From: Roseiarcus sp963753135 | GTDB taxonomy: Bacteria; Pseudomonadota; Alphaproteobacteria; Rhizobiales; Beijerinckiaceae | Reading direction: 5' to 3' | Assembly (NCBI GenBank): GCA_963753135.1 | Contig: CAVWBA010000003.1 | Coordinates: 1 to 64,000 of the forward strand | Length of the DNA: 64,000 bases | Part shown: in pieces, positions 27,947 to 37,140 of the stretch | Position numbering within the stretch: position 1 is the first letter of the stretch | Layout of the letters: each line of letters begins with the position of its first letter | The notes under the pieces: model-generated | Database searches by the model: none | Told to the model about the DNA's origin: nothing | What the model saw: the letters and a program-made list of their open reading frames with translations, nothing else | Program-made: the position numbers and the translations under genes

Positions 27947-28702
27947 TCAAGCAAGCGCTCGAATGGCGTCATAGGTCAATTTGACTCCGATAAGGAAGGT
28001 AAGCGCGAGAATGACGGCATAGAACCGGTCAGCGGACACCCGCCGGACCAGCCAGACGCCGGCGAAAGTCGATAAAACCGCAACCGGCAGCAACCAAGCG
28101 GACACGAGGAGGTTGTCGGGACTCAGCTGACCGAGCAGAAAATAGCCGGGAAGTTTTAATAGGTTGACTGCGGCAAAGAAAATCGTCGCGGTGCCGGCGA
28201 ACATCCGCGGCTCCAGATATTGAGGCATCACATAGACCTGGAACGGCGGCGCCCCTGCATGGCTGACGAAACTCGTGAATCCGGACAGCGAACCCCATAG
28301 TACCCCGCTCGGGACGCCAGGCTTCTCGACAGGCGCCCGTCCTAGCCGGTCCCGGATCAGCATGTAGGCGACGAAAGCAATCGAAATCACGCCGATCGCA
28401 AGACGCACCACGTCCTCGCTGACGCGCGCCGCAAGCAGCCAGCCAGCCGTTACGCCGATCACCGCGGATGGGGTAAGAATGATGAGGTTCCTGAGCGAAT
28501 AGTCGCGCCGAAACGCCCAGACGCTCACCCAGTCCTGGACGATGAGAATTGGCAGAACGATGGCCGCCGCCCTCACCGGCGAGGAGACCAGCGACATGAT
28601 TGGCATCGCGAGCGAACTCAAGCCCGAAAACCCGCCTTTTGACAGGCCAAGAAGGATCACCGCCGGGATCGCCACAAGGTAGAATTGCATCTCGCCCGAC
28701 AT
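27947..28702 (-). CDS. TauE/SafE family permease
   Basis: A 251-residue membrane protein of about eight helices. It starts MQFYLVAIPAVILLGLSKGGFSGLSSLAMPIMSL and has a second matching repeat WGSLSGFTSFVSHAGAPPFQVYVMPQYL, the two halves of the TauE/SafE fold. The family exports sulfite, sulfoacetate or other small organosulfur or carboxylate anions. It is divergent from the propionyl-CoA synthetase gene and has no sulfur genes beside it, so the substrate is open. Confidence 0.88.
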   Translation of the reverse strand: MSGEMQFYLVAIPAVILLGLSKGGFSGLSSLAMPIMSLVSSPVRAAAIVLPILIVQDWVSVWAFRRDYSLRNLIILTPSAVIGVTAGWLLAARVSEDVVRLAIGVISIAFVAYMLIRDRLGRAPVEKPGVPSGVLWGSLSGFTSFVSHAGAPPFQVYVMPQYLEPRMFAGTATIFFAAVNLLKLPGYFLLGQLSPDNLLVSAWLLPVAVLSTFAGVWLVRRVSADRFYAVILALTFLIGVKLTYDAIRALA

Positions 28703-28833
28703 GCGGCCTTTTCCTAGCGGCGAAGCCTGCCATTGGCCGCGTCGCCGTTGACGTTGCGTTCCGGCGCGCCGGGCGCGACAATTCGCGCGCGACGACGACA
28801 TGGCCGGAGTTCGGTGGCTGAGGGAGCGAAACG

Positions 28834-30735
28834 ATGACCAGCGGCTATCAGGAGACCTATGATCGCTGGCGCGCCGATCCGCAAGGCTTCTGGGCCGAGG
28901 CCGCGCGCGAGATTGCGTGGACTCGCGCGCCCAAGCGCATTTTCGAAGCCCGTGCGGGCGTCTACGGCCGCTGGTTCCCCGACGCGCGCTTGAACGCCTG
29001 CTTCAACGCGCTCGACCGGCATGTCGAGGCGGGCCGCGGCGACCAAGTCGCGCTCTATTACGACAGCCCCGTCACCGGGGCCAAGCGCGCCATCACCTAC
29101 CGGGAACTGCTCGACGAGACGGCGACGCTCGGCGCGGTGCTCCACGATCTCGGGGTCGCGGTGGGCGATCGCGTGTTGATCTACATGCCGATGATTCCCG
29201 AGGCGATCGTCGCCATGCTCGCCTGCGCTCGGATCGGCGCCGTGCATTCGGTGGTGTTCGGCGGCTTCGCCGCCAAGGAGCTCGCGACCCGCATCGACGA
29301 CGCCGAGCCGAAGGTCGTTCTGACGGCGAGCTGCGGCGTCGAGCCGGGCCGGATCGTCGAATATAAGCCCTTGCTCGATCTCGCGATCGCTCTCGCCCGG
29401 CACAAGCCGGCGACCTCGGTCGTCTATCAGCGACCGCAGGTCGAGGCGGACATGAATGAGGCGCGAGACCGCGACTGGACCACGCTCGTCGAGGCCGCCA
29501 GGACGGCGGGCAAGCGGGCGCCCTGCGCCGACCTCGCCGCGACCGATCCGCTCTATATCCTCTACACATCCGGCACGACCGGAACGCCGAAAGGGGTGGT
29601 GCGCGACATCGGCGGCTATCTCGTCGCGCTCAAATGGTCGATGTCGGCGATCTATGACGTCAAGCCGGGCGAGACCTTCTGGACCGGCTCCGACATCGGC
29701 TGGGTCGTCGGCCATTCCTACATCGTCTATGGGCCGCTGCTGCAAGGCTGCTCCAGCGTCCTCTACGAGGGCAAACCGATCGGGACGCCGGACGCCGGCG
29801 CCTATTGGCGGGTGATCCAGGATTACAAGGTCGCGGCGTTTTTCACCGCCCCGACCGGGTTGCGCGCCGTGCGCAAGGAGGACCCACAGGCCAAGCTCAT
29901 CAAAAACTACGACATCAGATCCATGCGCACGCTATTCCTTGCCGGCGAGCGCGCCGACCCGGACACGGTCGCCTGGGCTGGGACAGTTTTGGGCGTCCCG
30001 GTGGTCGATCACTGGTGGCAGACCGAGACCGGCTGGCCGATCGCCGCCAATCCCGTAGGCCTAGGGATACTGCCGATCAAGCTCGGCTCTCCGAGCGTGC
30101 CGATGCCCGGTTACGACGTTCGGGTCGTCGACGAGGGGGCGAAGCCGCTGCCCGCCGGGACGATGGGTTCGCTCGTGATCAAGCTTCCGTTACCGCCTGG
30201 GTGCTTGCCGACGCTCTACCGCCATGACGAGCGCATGCGCGAGAGCTATCTCGATGAGTTCCCCGGCTATTACAAAACGGCTGACGCCGGTCTCATCGAT
30301 GACGACGGCTATCTCACCATCCTTGGGCGGACCGACGACATCATCAATGTCGCCGGCCATCGCTTGTCGACCGGCGGCATGGAGGAAGTCGTCGCCGCGC
30401 ATCCGGACGTCGCGGAATGCGCCGTGCTCGGCGTCAAGGACGAGGTCAAAGGCGAGACCCCTTGTGGTTTCCTGGTCTTGAAGGCGGGCGTCGATCGGCC
30501 GCACAAGGCAATCGAGAAGGAGGTTGTCCAGCTGGTGCGCGACAAAATCGGCCCGGTCGCTGCCTTCAAGATGGCTTTCGTCGTGCCCCGCCTGCCGAAA
30601 ACCCGCTCCGGTAAGATCCTGCGCGGCACGATGAAGAAGATCGCCGACCAGGATCCGTGGTCGACGCCCGCCACGATCGAGGATCCGAAGGCGCTGGACG
30701 AGATCAAAGAGGCGCTGGAGGCGCGGGTCCGATGA
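28834..30735 (+). CDS. prpE: Propionyl-CoA synthetase
   Basis: A 633-residue acetyl/propionyl-CoA synthetase that makes propionyl-CoA from propionate, ATP and CoA. Motifs are YILYTSGTTGTPKGVVRD, DIGWVVGHSYIVYGPLL, VVDHWWQTETGWPIA, ILGRTDDIINVAGHRLSTGGMEE and the catalytic Lys in PKTRSGKILRG near residue 595. The RDIGGYLVALKWSM segment is of the PrpE rather than Acs type. ATG 28834 is preceded by GGGAGCG. It stands alone, divergent from the TauE/SafE gene. No methylcitrate cycle genes are present in the window. Confidence 0.92.
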   Translation: MTSGYQETYDRWRADPQGFWAEAAREIAWTRAPKRIFEARAGVYGRWFPDARLNACFNALDRHVEAGRGDQVALYYDSPVTGAKRAITYRELLDETATLGAVLHDLGVAVGDRVLIYMPMIPEAIVAMLACARIGAVHSVVFGGFAAKELATRIDDAEPKVVLTASCGVEPGRIVEYKPLLDLAIALARHKPATSVVYQRPQVEADMNEARDRDWTTLVEAARTAGKRAPCADLAATDPLYILYTSGTTGTPKGVVRDIGGYLVALKWSMSAIYDVKPGETFWTGSDIGWVVGHSYIVYGPLLQGCSSVLYEGKPIGTPDAGAYWRVIQDYKVAAFFTAPTGLRAVRKEDPQAKLIKNYDIRSMRTLFLAGERADPDTVAWAGTVLGVPVVDHWWQTETGWPIAANPVGLGILPIKLGSPSVPMPGYDVRVVDEGAKPLPAGTMGSLVIKLPLPPGCLPTLYRHDERMRESYLDEFPGYYKTADAGLIDDDGYLTILGRTDDIINVAGHRLSTGGMEEVVAAHPDVAECAVLGVKDEVKGETPCGFLVLKAGVDRPHKAIEKEVVQLVRDKIGPVAAFKMAFVVPRLPKTRSGKILRGTMKKIADQDPWSTPATIEDPKALDEIKEALEARVR

Positions 30736-30763
30736 GCCGCGGGCGCGCGGCGCCCGGCCCAGC

Positions 30764-31168
30764 TTATCGATCTGGAAAGAGCTCGACATGGGTTTCGGCG
30801 CCGCGTCCGATATAGAGAGCCCGGCGACCGGAGAATGAAACGATGTAGCCGGCGCATCCCGCTGACGCCGCCTTTTCGCAGAAGCCCTTGTAGGTGTAGC
30901 CGGGGACTTGTTGCTGCGCCTCTCCGATCGCGACCCGCATGAGCGCGGCGTCGAACGCCGGCGCAACCGGAGCATCGACCCGATGGGTCTGCAGCTCGAT
31001 GCTTTCCCCGTCGGGCGCGTAGTAGGTCGCGGTCCCTCGCCGGAAGTCGATCGCGTAGCTTTCGAATCCGGCTTCCGTCAGGGCCCCCACGATCTGCGGA
31101 AAGGTCCTGGCGCCGCTTTCGGCCGCTTCGAGACACTTCCGGGCGGCGGCCTTCTGTCCATCATCCAT
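30764..31168 (-). CDS. DUF1398 family protein
   Basis: A 134-residue soluble protein resembling E. coli YbcV. The family pattern is RTFPQIVGALTEAGFESYAIDFRRGTATYYAPDGE in the first half, followed by GYTYKGFCEKAASAGCAGYIVSFSGRRALYIGR. No biochemical role is established. It lies 31 bp downstream of the marR gene in the same direction and may share its promoter. Confidence 0.85.
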   Translation of the reverse strand: MDDGQKAAARKCLEAAESGARTFPQIVGALTEAGFESYAIDFRRGTATYYAPDGESIELQTHRVDAPVAPAFDAALMRVAIGEAQQQVPGYTYKGFCEKAASAGCAGYIVSFSGRRALYIGRGAETHVELFPDR

Positions 31169-31199
31169 AGCAGGCTCCTCTTGATCAGATCGATTGCGT

Positions 31200-31655
31200 T
31201 CATTCGACCGGGATTGCGGTCATGCGGCCACGTTCGGCCAGGCTCTTCAGCAGGCGCTCCAGCGTCCGCCGTTCGTTCGCAGTGAGGCAGTCGAAGAATT
31301 CGGCGTCATTGCGGTCGGCGAGGGCGGCGAGGACCGGCGCCAGGGCCGTGCCGCGATTGGTCAGAGCCAGCGTCTGCGCGCGGCCGTCATTCGCGCTGGC
31401 CTCACGCATGACGAGCGACTTCGCGATCAGTCTGTCGGCGAGCTTGGTTATCGCCCCTCTCGTCATGCCCATCGCGTCCGCCACGCGGCTCGGCGGAATC
31501 GGCGCCTTGCCGTAAAGCGAACGCATCAGGCTCCATTCAGCGACGGTCACCTCCTGGTCAGCCAGCTTGGCGGCGAAGGCGTGGGAAACGTGGTTGGACA
31601 CCATGCGCAACCAGAAGCCGATATGGTCGGTGAGATCGGAGACTGGCGGCGGCAT
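31200..31655 (-). CDS. MarR family transcriptional regulator
   Basis: A 151-residue winged-helix repressor. The DNA-binding part runs from EVTVAEWSLMRSLYG through PIPPSRVADAMGMTRGAITKLADRLIAKSLVMREASANDGRAQTLALTNRG, with the recognition helix near residues 60-75. GAGGA precedes the ATG at 31655. Upstream lies a perfect 14-bp inverted repeat wrapped round a -35/-10 pair, so it probably represses itself. The DUF1398 gene follows as the likely second member of the operon. Confidence 0.9.
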   Translation of the reverse strand: MPPPVSDLTDHIGFWLRMVSNHVSHAFAAKLADQEVTVAEWSLMRSLYGKAPIPPSRVADAMGMTRGAITKLADRLIAKSLVMREASANDGRAQTLALTNRGTALAPVLAALADRNDAEFFDCLTANERRTLERLLKSLAERGRMTAIPVE

Positions 31656-31665
31656 AGGTCCTCAT

Positions 31666-31709
31666 TGGTTGACTAGGAAATTATCATCATATGACTTCCT
31701 AGTCAACCA
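31666..31709 (-). promoter_or_regulatory. marR promoter with 14-bp inverted-repeat operator
   Basis: TGGTTGACTAGGAA (31666-31679) is repeated in exact inverse at 31696-31709. On the minus strand TTGACT (plus 31701-31706) and TAATTT (plus 31678-31683) are 17 bp apart and fit -35 and -10 boxes. A protein on both arms would cover both boxes. The plus strand has a weaker promoter-like arrangement in the same place. Confidence 0.8.
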
Positions 31710-31885
31710 TATTCTCCACCATGGTCGAGCAGGGATAGCGATTAGAAGCTTTCGCACCCGCCCCCGAAGCCCCGGCCCCGCCTAGCGGCCCGCCGCGCGG
31801 CGCCTTATATGTCGCGGGATCGTCACGATCGCGCCGCTTTGCGGCCGGTCGGGCGGGGCCCCTGCCCTTTTCGATTGGACCCTTG

Positions 31886-33181
31886 ATGACGTCTTCCGTA
31901 TCTTCCGCGCCGCAGGTGGCGAATTTCACCCTGGCCAATGGCCTCGACGTCGTGGTCATTCCCGACCATCGCGCGCCCGTCGTCACCCACATGGTCTGGT
32001 ACCGCAACGGCGCGGCCGACGATCCGCTAGGCAAATCGGGCATCGCCCACTTCCTCGAACACCTGATGTTCAAAGGCACGAAACGCCATCCCAAGGGCGA
32101 GTTCTCGGAATTCATTTCCGAGGTCGGCGGCATGGAGAACGCCTTCACCGGCAACGATTTCACCGCCTATTTCCAGCAGATCGCCAAGCAGCATCTCAAG
32201 GCCTGCATGGCGTTCGAAGCCGACCGCATGACCGGCTTGACCCTGACCGACGACATCGTCGCGCCGGAGCGCGACGTGGTGCTCGAGGAGCGGCGCATGC
32301 ATTGCGACACCGATCCGGGAGCGCAACTCGGCGAGGCGGTGCAGGCGGCGCTCTTTACCCATCACCCCTACGGAATCCCGGTGATCGGCTGGGGGCATGA
32401 GATCGAAGGTTTAAACCGCGAGGACGCGCTCGCCTATTACAAGCGCTTCTACACGCCCGAGAACGCGATCCTCATCGTGGCGGGCGACGTCGAACCGGAG
32501 GAAGCGCGCGCGCTCGCCGAGGAGACCTATGGCAAGATCAAGCCCCGCGGCTCCAAGCCTGAGCGCGTGCGCCCCATGGAGCCGCCGACGGTCGCCAACC
32601 GCTTGGTGAAGGTCGCCGACGACAAGGTCGAGCAACCAGGCTGGCAGCGGCATTATCTTAGCCCCTCGGCCTTGACCGCTTCCGAGGGCGAAGCGGAAGC
32701 GCTCGAATTGCTCGCTCATCTGCTCGGCGGAGGACAGACCAGCTTCCTCTACCGAACGCTGGTGATGGAGGAGCGGATCGCCGTCTCCGCCTGGGCCTAT
32801 TATCACGGCGCGGCGGTCGACCAGAGCCGGTTCATTATCAACATGACGCCTGCGCCGGGCGTCTCGCTCGAGATGCTCGACAAGGCGTTTGACCGGGCGC
32901 TGGCGAAATTCGTGCACGACGGGATTGAGGCCGGCGATCTCGAGCGCGCCAAGACCCGCATGGTCGCCGACGCGATTTACGCCCGCGACAGCCAATCGGA
33001 CCTCGCGCGCTGGTACGGTTCGTCTTTGGCGATCGGTCAGACCTTGCGCGACGTTGAGGAATGGCCGGCGCGGATCGAAAGCGTCACCGCGGAGGATGTC
33101 ATCGGGGCGGCGCGGCGCTGGCTTGATCATAAGCCGGCGGTGACCGGATATCTCATGCCTCTCATCGACGAGGCGGCTTGA
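31886..33181 (+). CDS. M16 family zinc metallopeptidase, catalytic partner
   Basis: A 431-residue pitrilysin-family protease related to processing peptidase beta. The inverted zinc motif HFLEH is at residues 55-59 and the third ligand Glu lies in ERDVVLEERR at about 128-137. C-terminal half motifs include HLLGGGQTSFLYRTLVMEE. ATG 31886 is taken as the start; TTG 31883 directly precedes it. The second M16 gene begins 51 bp after the stop. The pair is likely a periplasmic or cytosolic heterodimer, with this chain active and the next one holding substrate. No signal peptide is seen in this chain. Confidence 0.9.
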   Translation: MTSSVSSAPQVANFTLANGLDVVVIPDHRAPVVTHMVWYRNGAADDPLGKSGIAHFLEHLMFKGTKRHPKGEFSEFISEVGGMENAFTGNDFTAYFQQIAKQHLKACMAFEADRMTGLTLTDDIVAPERDVVLEERRMHCDTDPGAQLGEAVQAALFTHHPYGIPVIGWGHEIEGLNREDALAYYKRFYTPENAILIVAGDVEPEEARALAEETYGKIKPRGSKPERVRPMEPPTVANRLVKVADDKVEQPGWQRHYLSPSALTASEGEAEALELLAHLLGGGQTSFLYRTLVMEERIAVSAWAYYHGAAVDQSRFIINMTPAPGVSLEMLDKAFDRALAKFVHDGIEAGDLERAKTRMVADAIYARDSQSDLARWYGSSLAIGQTLRDVEEWPARIESVTAEDVIGAARRWLDHKPAVTGYLMPLIDEAA

Positions 33182-33232
33182 AGCAGCCGCGACTCGCTTA
33201 ACTCCGGGACCGGAAAAAAGAAGACGAAACCC

Positions 33233-34528
33233 ATGGAAACGCTCATGCAAAAGCACTTCCCCGTTTCACCCCCGCATTCCGCCGTCAATGTCGACGTGGT
33301 CATAAGCCCGCGCGGCTTGAAATTCTGGCTCGTCCCCTCGCACGCGGTGCCGCTCGTCTCGCTCGAATTCGCCATGCGCGGCGGCTCGGCGCAGGACCCG
33401 GCGGAGAAGGCGGGCCTGGGCGCGCTGATGTCGGGGCTTCTCGACGAAGGCGCGGGCGAACTCGACTCGCAGGCCTTCCACCGCGCTCTCGATGAGAAAG
33501 CGGTCGAAATGTCGTTCCATTGCGATCGCGATCACTGGAGCGGGCGCATGCGCACGCTCACGAAGAACCTCGATCGCGCCGCCGAGTTGCTGCGGCTTGC
33601 GATCAACGCCCCCCGGTTCGACGAGGAGCCGTTCGAACGCGTGCGGGAGCATATGAACGCGCGCCTGCGCCACGACGCCAACGATCCGGCGACGCTCGCC
33701 AATCGCAACTGGAAGGCCAAGTCATTTCCCGGCCACCCTTACGGCCAGCCGGCCGACGGTACGCTCGAAACGCTCGCCCACATCGAGCGGGACGATCTCG
33801 TCCGTTCCGCCAAACGGGGAATCGCGCGCGATCAATTGTTGATCGCGGTCGTCGGCGCGATCAATGAAAAGGACGCGGCGGCGCTGGTCGACAAGGCCTT
33901 CGCCGATCTGCCGGCGAAGGGCGATCTCAAGCCCGTTCCCGAGGCCGCTTTCAAGGGGCTCGGCGCGATCGACCGGATCGATCTCGACGTGCCGCAATCG
34001 ACGATCCGCTTCGGCCGGCCGGCGCTCAAGCGCGACGACCCGGACTTCATCCCCGCCATCGTCGCCGCCCATGTGCTGGGCGGCTCAGGCTCGATGACGT
34101 CGCGCCTGTTCCGCGAGGTGCGCGAGAAGCGCGGCCTCGCCTATACGGTGTTCGGGACCTTCTATTCCCTCGAGCATGGCGCGTATTTCTACGGCGGCAC
34201 GACGACCAAGAACGAACGGGCGCGCGAATCCTTCGACGTCGCCTCGGCCGAAATCCGGGACGTCGCGCTGAACGGACTCAAGGAAGAGGAACTCGAGAAG
34301 GGCAAGACCTATCTCATCGGCTCCTATCCGCTGCGCTTCGACACTTCCGCCAAGATCGCTTCGCAACTCGTCCATATCCAGCTCGAGCGCCGCGCGCCCG
34401 AATGGCTTGTCGAGCGCAATCGCGAGATCGCCGCGGTGACGATGGAGAGCGTCAAGCGCGCCGCGCACCGCGCCTTCGGCGACGGCTCGCTGCATACGAC
34501 GGTGGTCGGACGGCCGGAGGGGTTTTGA
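33233..34528 (+). CDS. M16 family peptidase, non-catalytic partner
   Basis: A 431-residue M16 paralogue. In the place of HxxEH it reads LGALMSGLLDEGAG, so it cannot bind zinc in the usual way. The substrate-binding motif of the family is kept: GSGSMTSRLFREVREKRGLAY. Catalytic and non-catalytic M16 pairs of this kind are common in alphaproteobacteria and parallel mitochondrial processing peptidase beta and alpha. It follows its partner in one operon and ends just before a hairpin. Confidence 0.88.
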   Translation: METLMQKHFPVSPPHSAVNVDVVISPRGLKFWLVPSHAVPLVSLEFAMRGGSAQDPAEKAGLGALMSGLLDEGAGELDSQAFHRALDEKAVEMSFHCDRDHWSGRMRTLTKNLDRAAELLRLAINAPRFDEEPFERVREHMNARLRHDANDPATLANRNWKAKSFPGHPYGQPADGTLETLAHIERDDLVRSAKRGIARDQLLIAVVGAINEKDAAALVDKAFADLPAKGDLKPVPEAAFKGLGAIDRIDLDVPQSTIRFGRPALKRDDPDFIPAIVAAHVLGGSGSMTSRLFREVREKRGLAYTVFGTFYSLEHGAYFYGGTTTKNERARESFDVASAEIRDVALNGLKEEELEKGKTYLIGSYPLRFDTSAKIASQLVHIQLERRAPEWLVERNREIAAVTMESVKRAAHRAFGDGSLHTTVVGRPEGF

Positions 34529-34533
34529 GCCTC

Positions 34534-34580
34534 CCTTCTCCCTCAGGAGAAGGTGGCGGCCATAGGCGTCCGGATGAGGG
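34534..34580 (+). repeat. Palindromic intergenic repeat, copy 1, beginning with a hairpin
   Basis: CCTTCTCC CTCA GGAGAAGG (34534-34553) is a perfect 8-bp stem just after the M16 gene stop and could terminate its transcript. It continues through a GGCCATAGGCG-like segment to CGGATGAGGG. The same order occurs in reverse at 38972-39055. Confidence 0.65.
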
Positions 34581-34596
34581 TGAGCGACTGGCGGGA

Positions 34597-35004
34597 TTAG
34601 CGCGGCGGCTCCCGTTCGAAGGTCGGCACGCCATCCGGGATCATGTGGAAAGCCTGCTTGTCGACCGTATAGATCGCCATCTTGGGCCCTCCGTAGAGGC
34701 TCGGGTCGTCGAGGGTTCCGACCTTCAGGATCACCAAAGGCAGGTCGAGGCGGCGGGTGGTGAGATGCGTGCCGCAATTGGCGCAGAACTCGCGCGTCAC
34801 CGGCGGATCGAGATCGCTGCGGGTGAAGGTCTTGGGCGCGCCCCTGACATAACGGAACCCCTCGGGCGGCATCAGCATAAACAGGTTCGGCGCGCCGCCG
34901 CTGATGTATTGGCATTCCCGACAATGGCATTGCGCCTTGAGCCGCGGCTTGCCTTCGGCCACGTAGCGCACTTGTCCACAGTAGCATCCGCCCTCGAACG
35001 TCAT
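34597..35004 (-). CDS. GFA family (glutathione-dependent formaldehyde-activating enzyme-like) protein
   Basis: A 135-residue zinc-binding protein. The Cys ligands are CYCGQVRY (Cys7, Cys9), CHCRECQ (Cys26, Cys28, Cys31) and CANCGTHL near residue 75, the GFA pattern. Most GFA-fold proteins are not formaldehyde enzymes, so the reaction is unknown. ATG 35004 follows AAAGGAA and matches the usual start just before the first Cys motif. It is divergent from mutL. Confidence 0.85.
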   Translation of the reverse strand: MTFEGGCYCGQVRYVAEGKPRLKAQCHCRECQYISGGAPNLFMLMPPEGFRYVRGAPKTFTRSDLDPPVTREFCANCGTHLTTRRLDLPLVILKVGTLDDPSLYGGPKMAIYTVDKQAFHMIPDGVPTFEREPPR

Positions 35005-35102
35005 CCGTCGTTCCTTTAACCGCGGAATCACCACCTCCCGAGGCTAACGCTTTCGCGGTTCGCCCGCCAATGCGATAAGATGCGGCAAGGTTAGCGCGCC
35101 CC

Positions 35103-36884
35103 ATGCCGATTCGCCGTCTCGATCCTTTGACCATCGACCGCATCGCTGCGGGCGAGGTGATCGAGCGGCCGGCTGCGGCGATCAAGGAATTGGTCGAGAA
35201 CGCGCTCGACGCTCGCGCCAAATCGATCGAGGTCACGATCGAGGCCGGCGGGCGGCGGCTCATCCGGGTGGTCGACGACGGGCATGGGCTGGACGAGGCC
35301 GATCTCGCCCTTAGCGTCGAGCGGCACGCGACGTCGAAACTGCCCGATGGCGATCTTGCGCAAATCGCGACTTTCGGCTTCCGCGGCGAGGCCTTGCCCT
35401 CGATCGCCTCGGTGTCGCGGCTCGAGATCCGCACGCGGGGCCAAGGCGCGCCGATGGGTTTGAGGCTTCTGGTCGAGGACGGGATCAAAAGCGCGATCGA
35501 GCCCTGCGCGTGCGCAACCGGCGCGCGGGTCGAGGCGCGCGACCTTTTCGCCGCCACGCCCGCCAGGCTCAAATTCCTCAAATCCGACCGGGCCGAGGCG
35601 CTGGCGGCGGCGGATGCGGTCAAGCGCCTCGCCATGGCTGCGCCGGAGGTCCGCTTTTCGTTCGCGACCGATCTGGGCTCAAGCTTCGACTGGCCGGCGG
35701 CGGGCGCGGGCGAAGCCGGCTTCGCCGAGCGGCTTCGCCAGGCGCTCAGCGACGATTTCGCTTCCAACTCGGTCGCGCTCGACACGCGGCGCGAGGGCGC
35801 GCGCCTCTTCGGCCGGGCGGGCTTGCCGACCTATAGCCGCCCGAACGCCTCGCAGCAGTTCCTGTTCGTCAACGGGCGGGCGGTGCGCGACAAGACGCTC
35901 GCCGGCGCGCTGCGCGGCGCTTATCTCGATTTCCTGCCCCCTGACCGGCATGCGGTTGCGGCTTTGTTCGTCGAGTGCGATCCGGCGCAAGTCGACGTCA
36001 ACGTCCATCCGGCGAAAGCCGAAGTGCGCTTTCGCGACGCCGCCGCCATCCGCGCGCTCATCGTCGGCGCGATCAAGCAACACCTGAACGAGGCGCTGCA
36101 TCGCGCCTCGACCACCGGCGGGACGGCGACGATCCTCGCCATGCGCCCCCCGCAGCCCTATCGCGGAGCGTCCTATTCTCCCCGCTGGGACTGGCGCGGT
36201 TCGCCCGCGGCGCCGCGGCTCGCGGAGGGCGCGCAGGCAAGCTTTGCCGAACTCGCGCCATCCGCGCCGGCGCCGGCGGCCTTGCCCAACGAGCGCGACC
36301 TCGCCGCTCCGCTCGGCGCGGCGCGGGCGCAGGTGCATGAGAATTACATCATCGCCCAGACGAGGGACGGGGTCGTCATCGTCGACCAGCACGCGGCGCA
36401 TGAGCGCATCGTCTATGAGCGGCTCAAGCGTGAGCGCGATGAGGGCTTAGTCGAGCGGCAGACGCTCTTGACCCCGCTCATCGTCGATCTCGATCCGGAC
36501 GCCGCGGCCCTCGTCGACGCGCATGCGGAGGAGCTGGCGCGGCTCGGCCTCATCGTCGAGGGTTTCGGCCCCGGCGCGGTCATGGTGCGCGAAGCCCCGG
36601 CGGCGATCGCGCAGGGCGACCTTGCCGGTCTCGTTCGCGATCTCGCCGCTGACCTCGCGGCGGAGGACGGCGCGCAGAGCCTGACGCGGCGGCTCGATCG
36701 CTGGCTCGGAACCTTCGCCTGCCGCCATTCGGTGCGCTCAGGCCGGTCGCTCAAGCCCGAGGAGATGAACGCGCTCCTGCGCACAATGGAGGCGACGCCC
36801 GGCGCCGGCCAGTGCAACCACGGCCGCCCGACCTATGTCGAACTCAAGCTTGCCGACATCGAGCGGCTGTTCGGCCGGCGGTAG
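35103..36884 (+). CDS. mutL: DNA mismatch repair protein MutL
   Basis: A 593-residue MutL. The N-terminal GHKL ATPase has ELVENALDA (residues 29-37), DDGHGLDEADL, HATSK and FGFRGEALPSIASVS. After a Pro/Ala-rich linker (about 340-400) the C-terminal domain carries DQHAAHERIVYE, which fits the DQHA-X2-E-X4-E endonuclease motif, and CNHGRPTYVEL at the end. It is therefore a nicking-type MutL, as expected in bacteria without MutH. Length is normal and no frame change is seen. The partner mutS is not in the window. Confidence 0.96.
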   Translation: MPIRRLDPLTIDRIAAGEVIERPAAAIKELVENALDARAKSIEVTIEAGGRRLIRVVDDGHGLDEADLALSVERHATSKLPDGDLAQIATFGFRGEALPSIASVSRLEIRTRGQGAPMGLRLLVEDGIKSAIEPCACATGARVEARDLFAATPARLKFLKSDRAEALAAADAVKRLAMAAPEVRFSFATDLGSSFDWPAAGAGEAGFAERLRQALSDDFASNSVALDTRREGARLFGRAGLPTYSRPNASQQFLFVNGRAVRDKTLAGALRGAYLDFLPPDRHAVAALFVECDPAQVDVNVHPAKAEVRFRDAAAIRALIVGAIKQHLNEALHRASTTGGTATILAMRPPQPYRGASYSPRWDWRGSPAAPRLAEGAQASFAELAPSAPAPAALPNERDLAAPLGAARAQVHENYIIAQTRDGVVIVDQHAAHERIVYERLKRERDEGLVERQTLLTPLIVDLDPDAAALVDAHAEELARLGLIVEGFGPGAVMVREAPAAIAQGDLAGLVRDLAADLAAEDGAQSLTRRLDRWLGTFACRHSVRSGRSLKPEEMNALLRTMEATPGAGQCNHGRPTYVELKLADIERLFGRR

Positions 36885-36956
36885 CAGCCGGATTTGGCTT
36901 TCCTTGGCGATCCCCCGTCCGAAGCCATTTGACCCGCTTAAGTGGGGTTGGAAAAG

Positions 36957-37007
36957 CTTGGATTTCCTTGGATTCTCTCGTCCGAATCGAGCCTTTTCAA
37001 TGGATTA
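36957..37007 (+). repeat. Dispersed intergenic repeat, copy B
   Basis: A 51-bp segment 72 bp downstream of mutL matching copy A at 47 of 51 positions, including a GATTC and a GAATC site. It occupies part of the 256-bp gap between mutL and the convergent UPF0262 gene. Confidence 0.75.
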
Positions 37008-37140
37008 CAGGCGAAATTCGTGCAGAAATCAGGTGCAGAACGCCAGCCTCCCGCCCAAAATCGGCCGCCCTGTAGTCGGACCACCGTCGTCGTAGGCGGC
37101 GAAGACGCCCATCTTTCGAAGCGCCGTGCGAGCGGACGGA

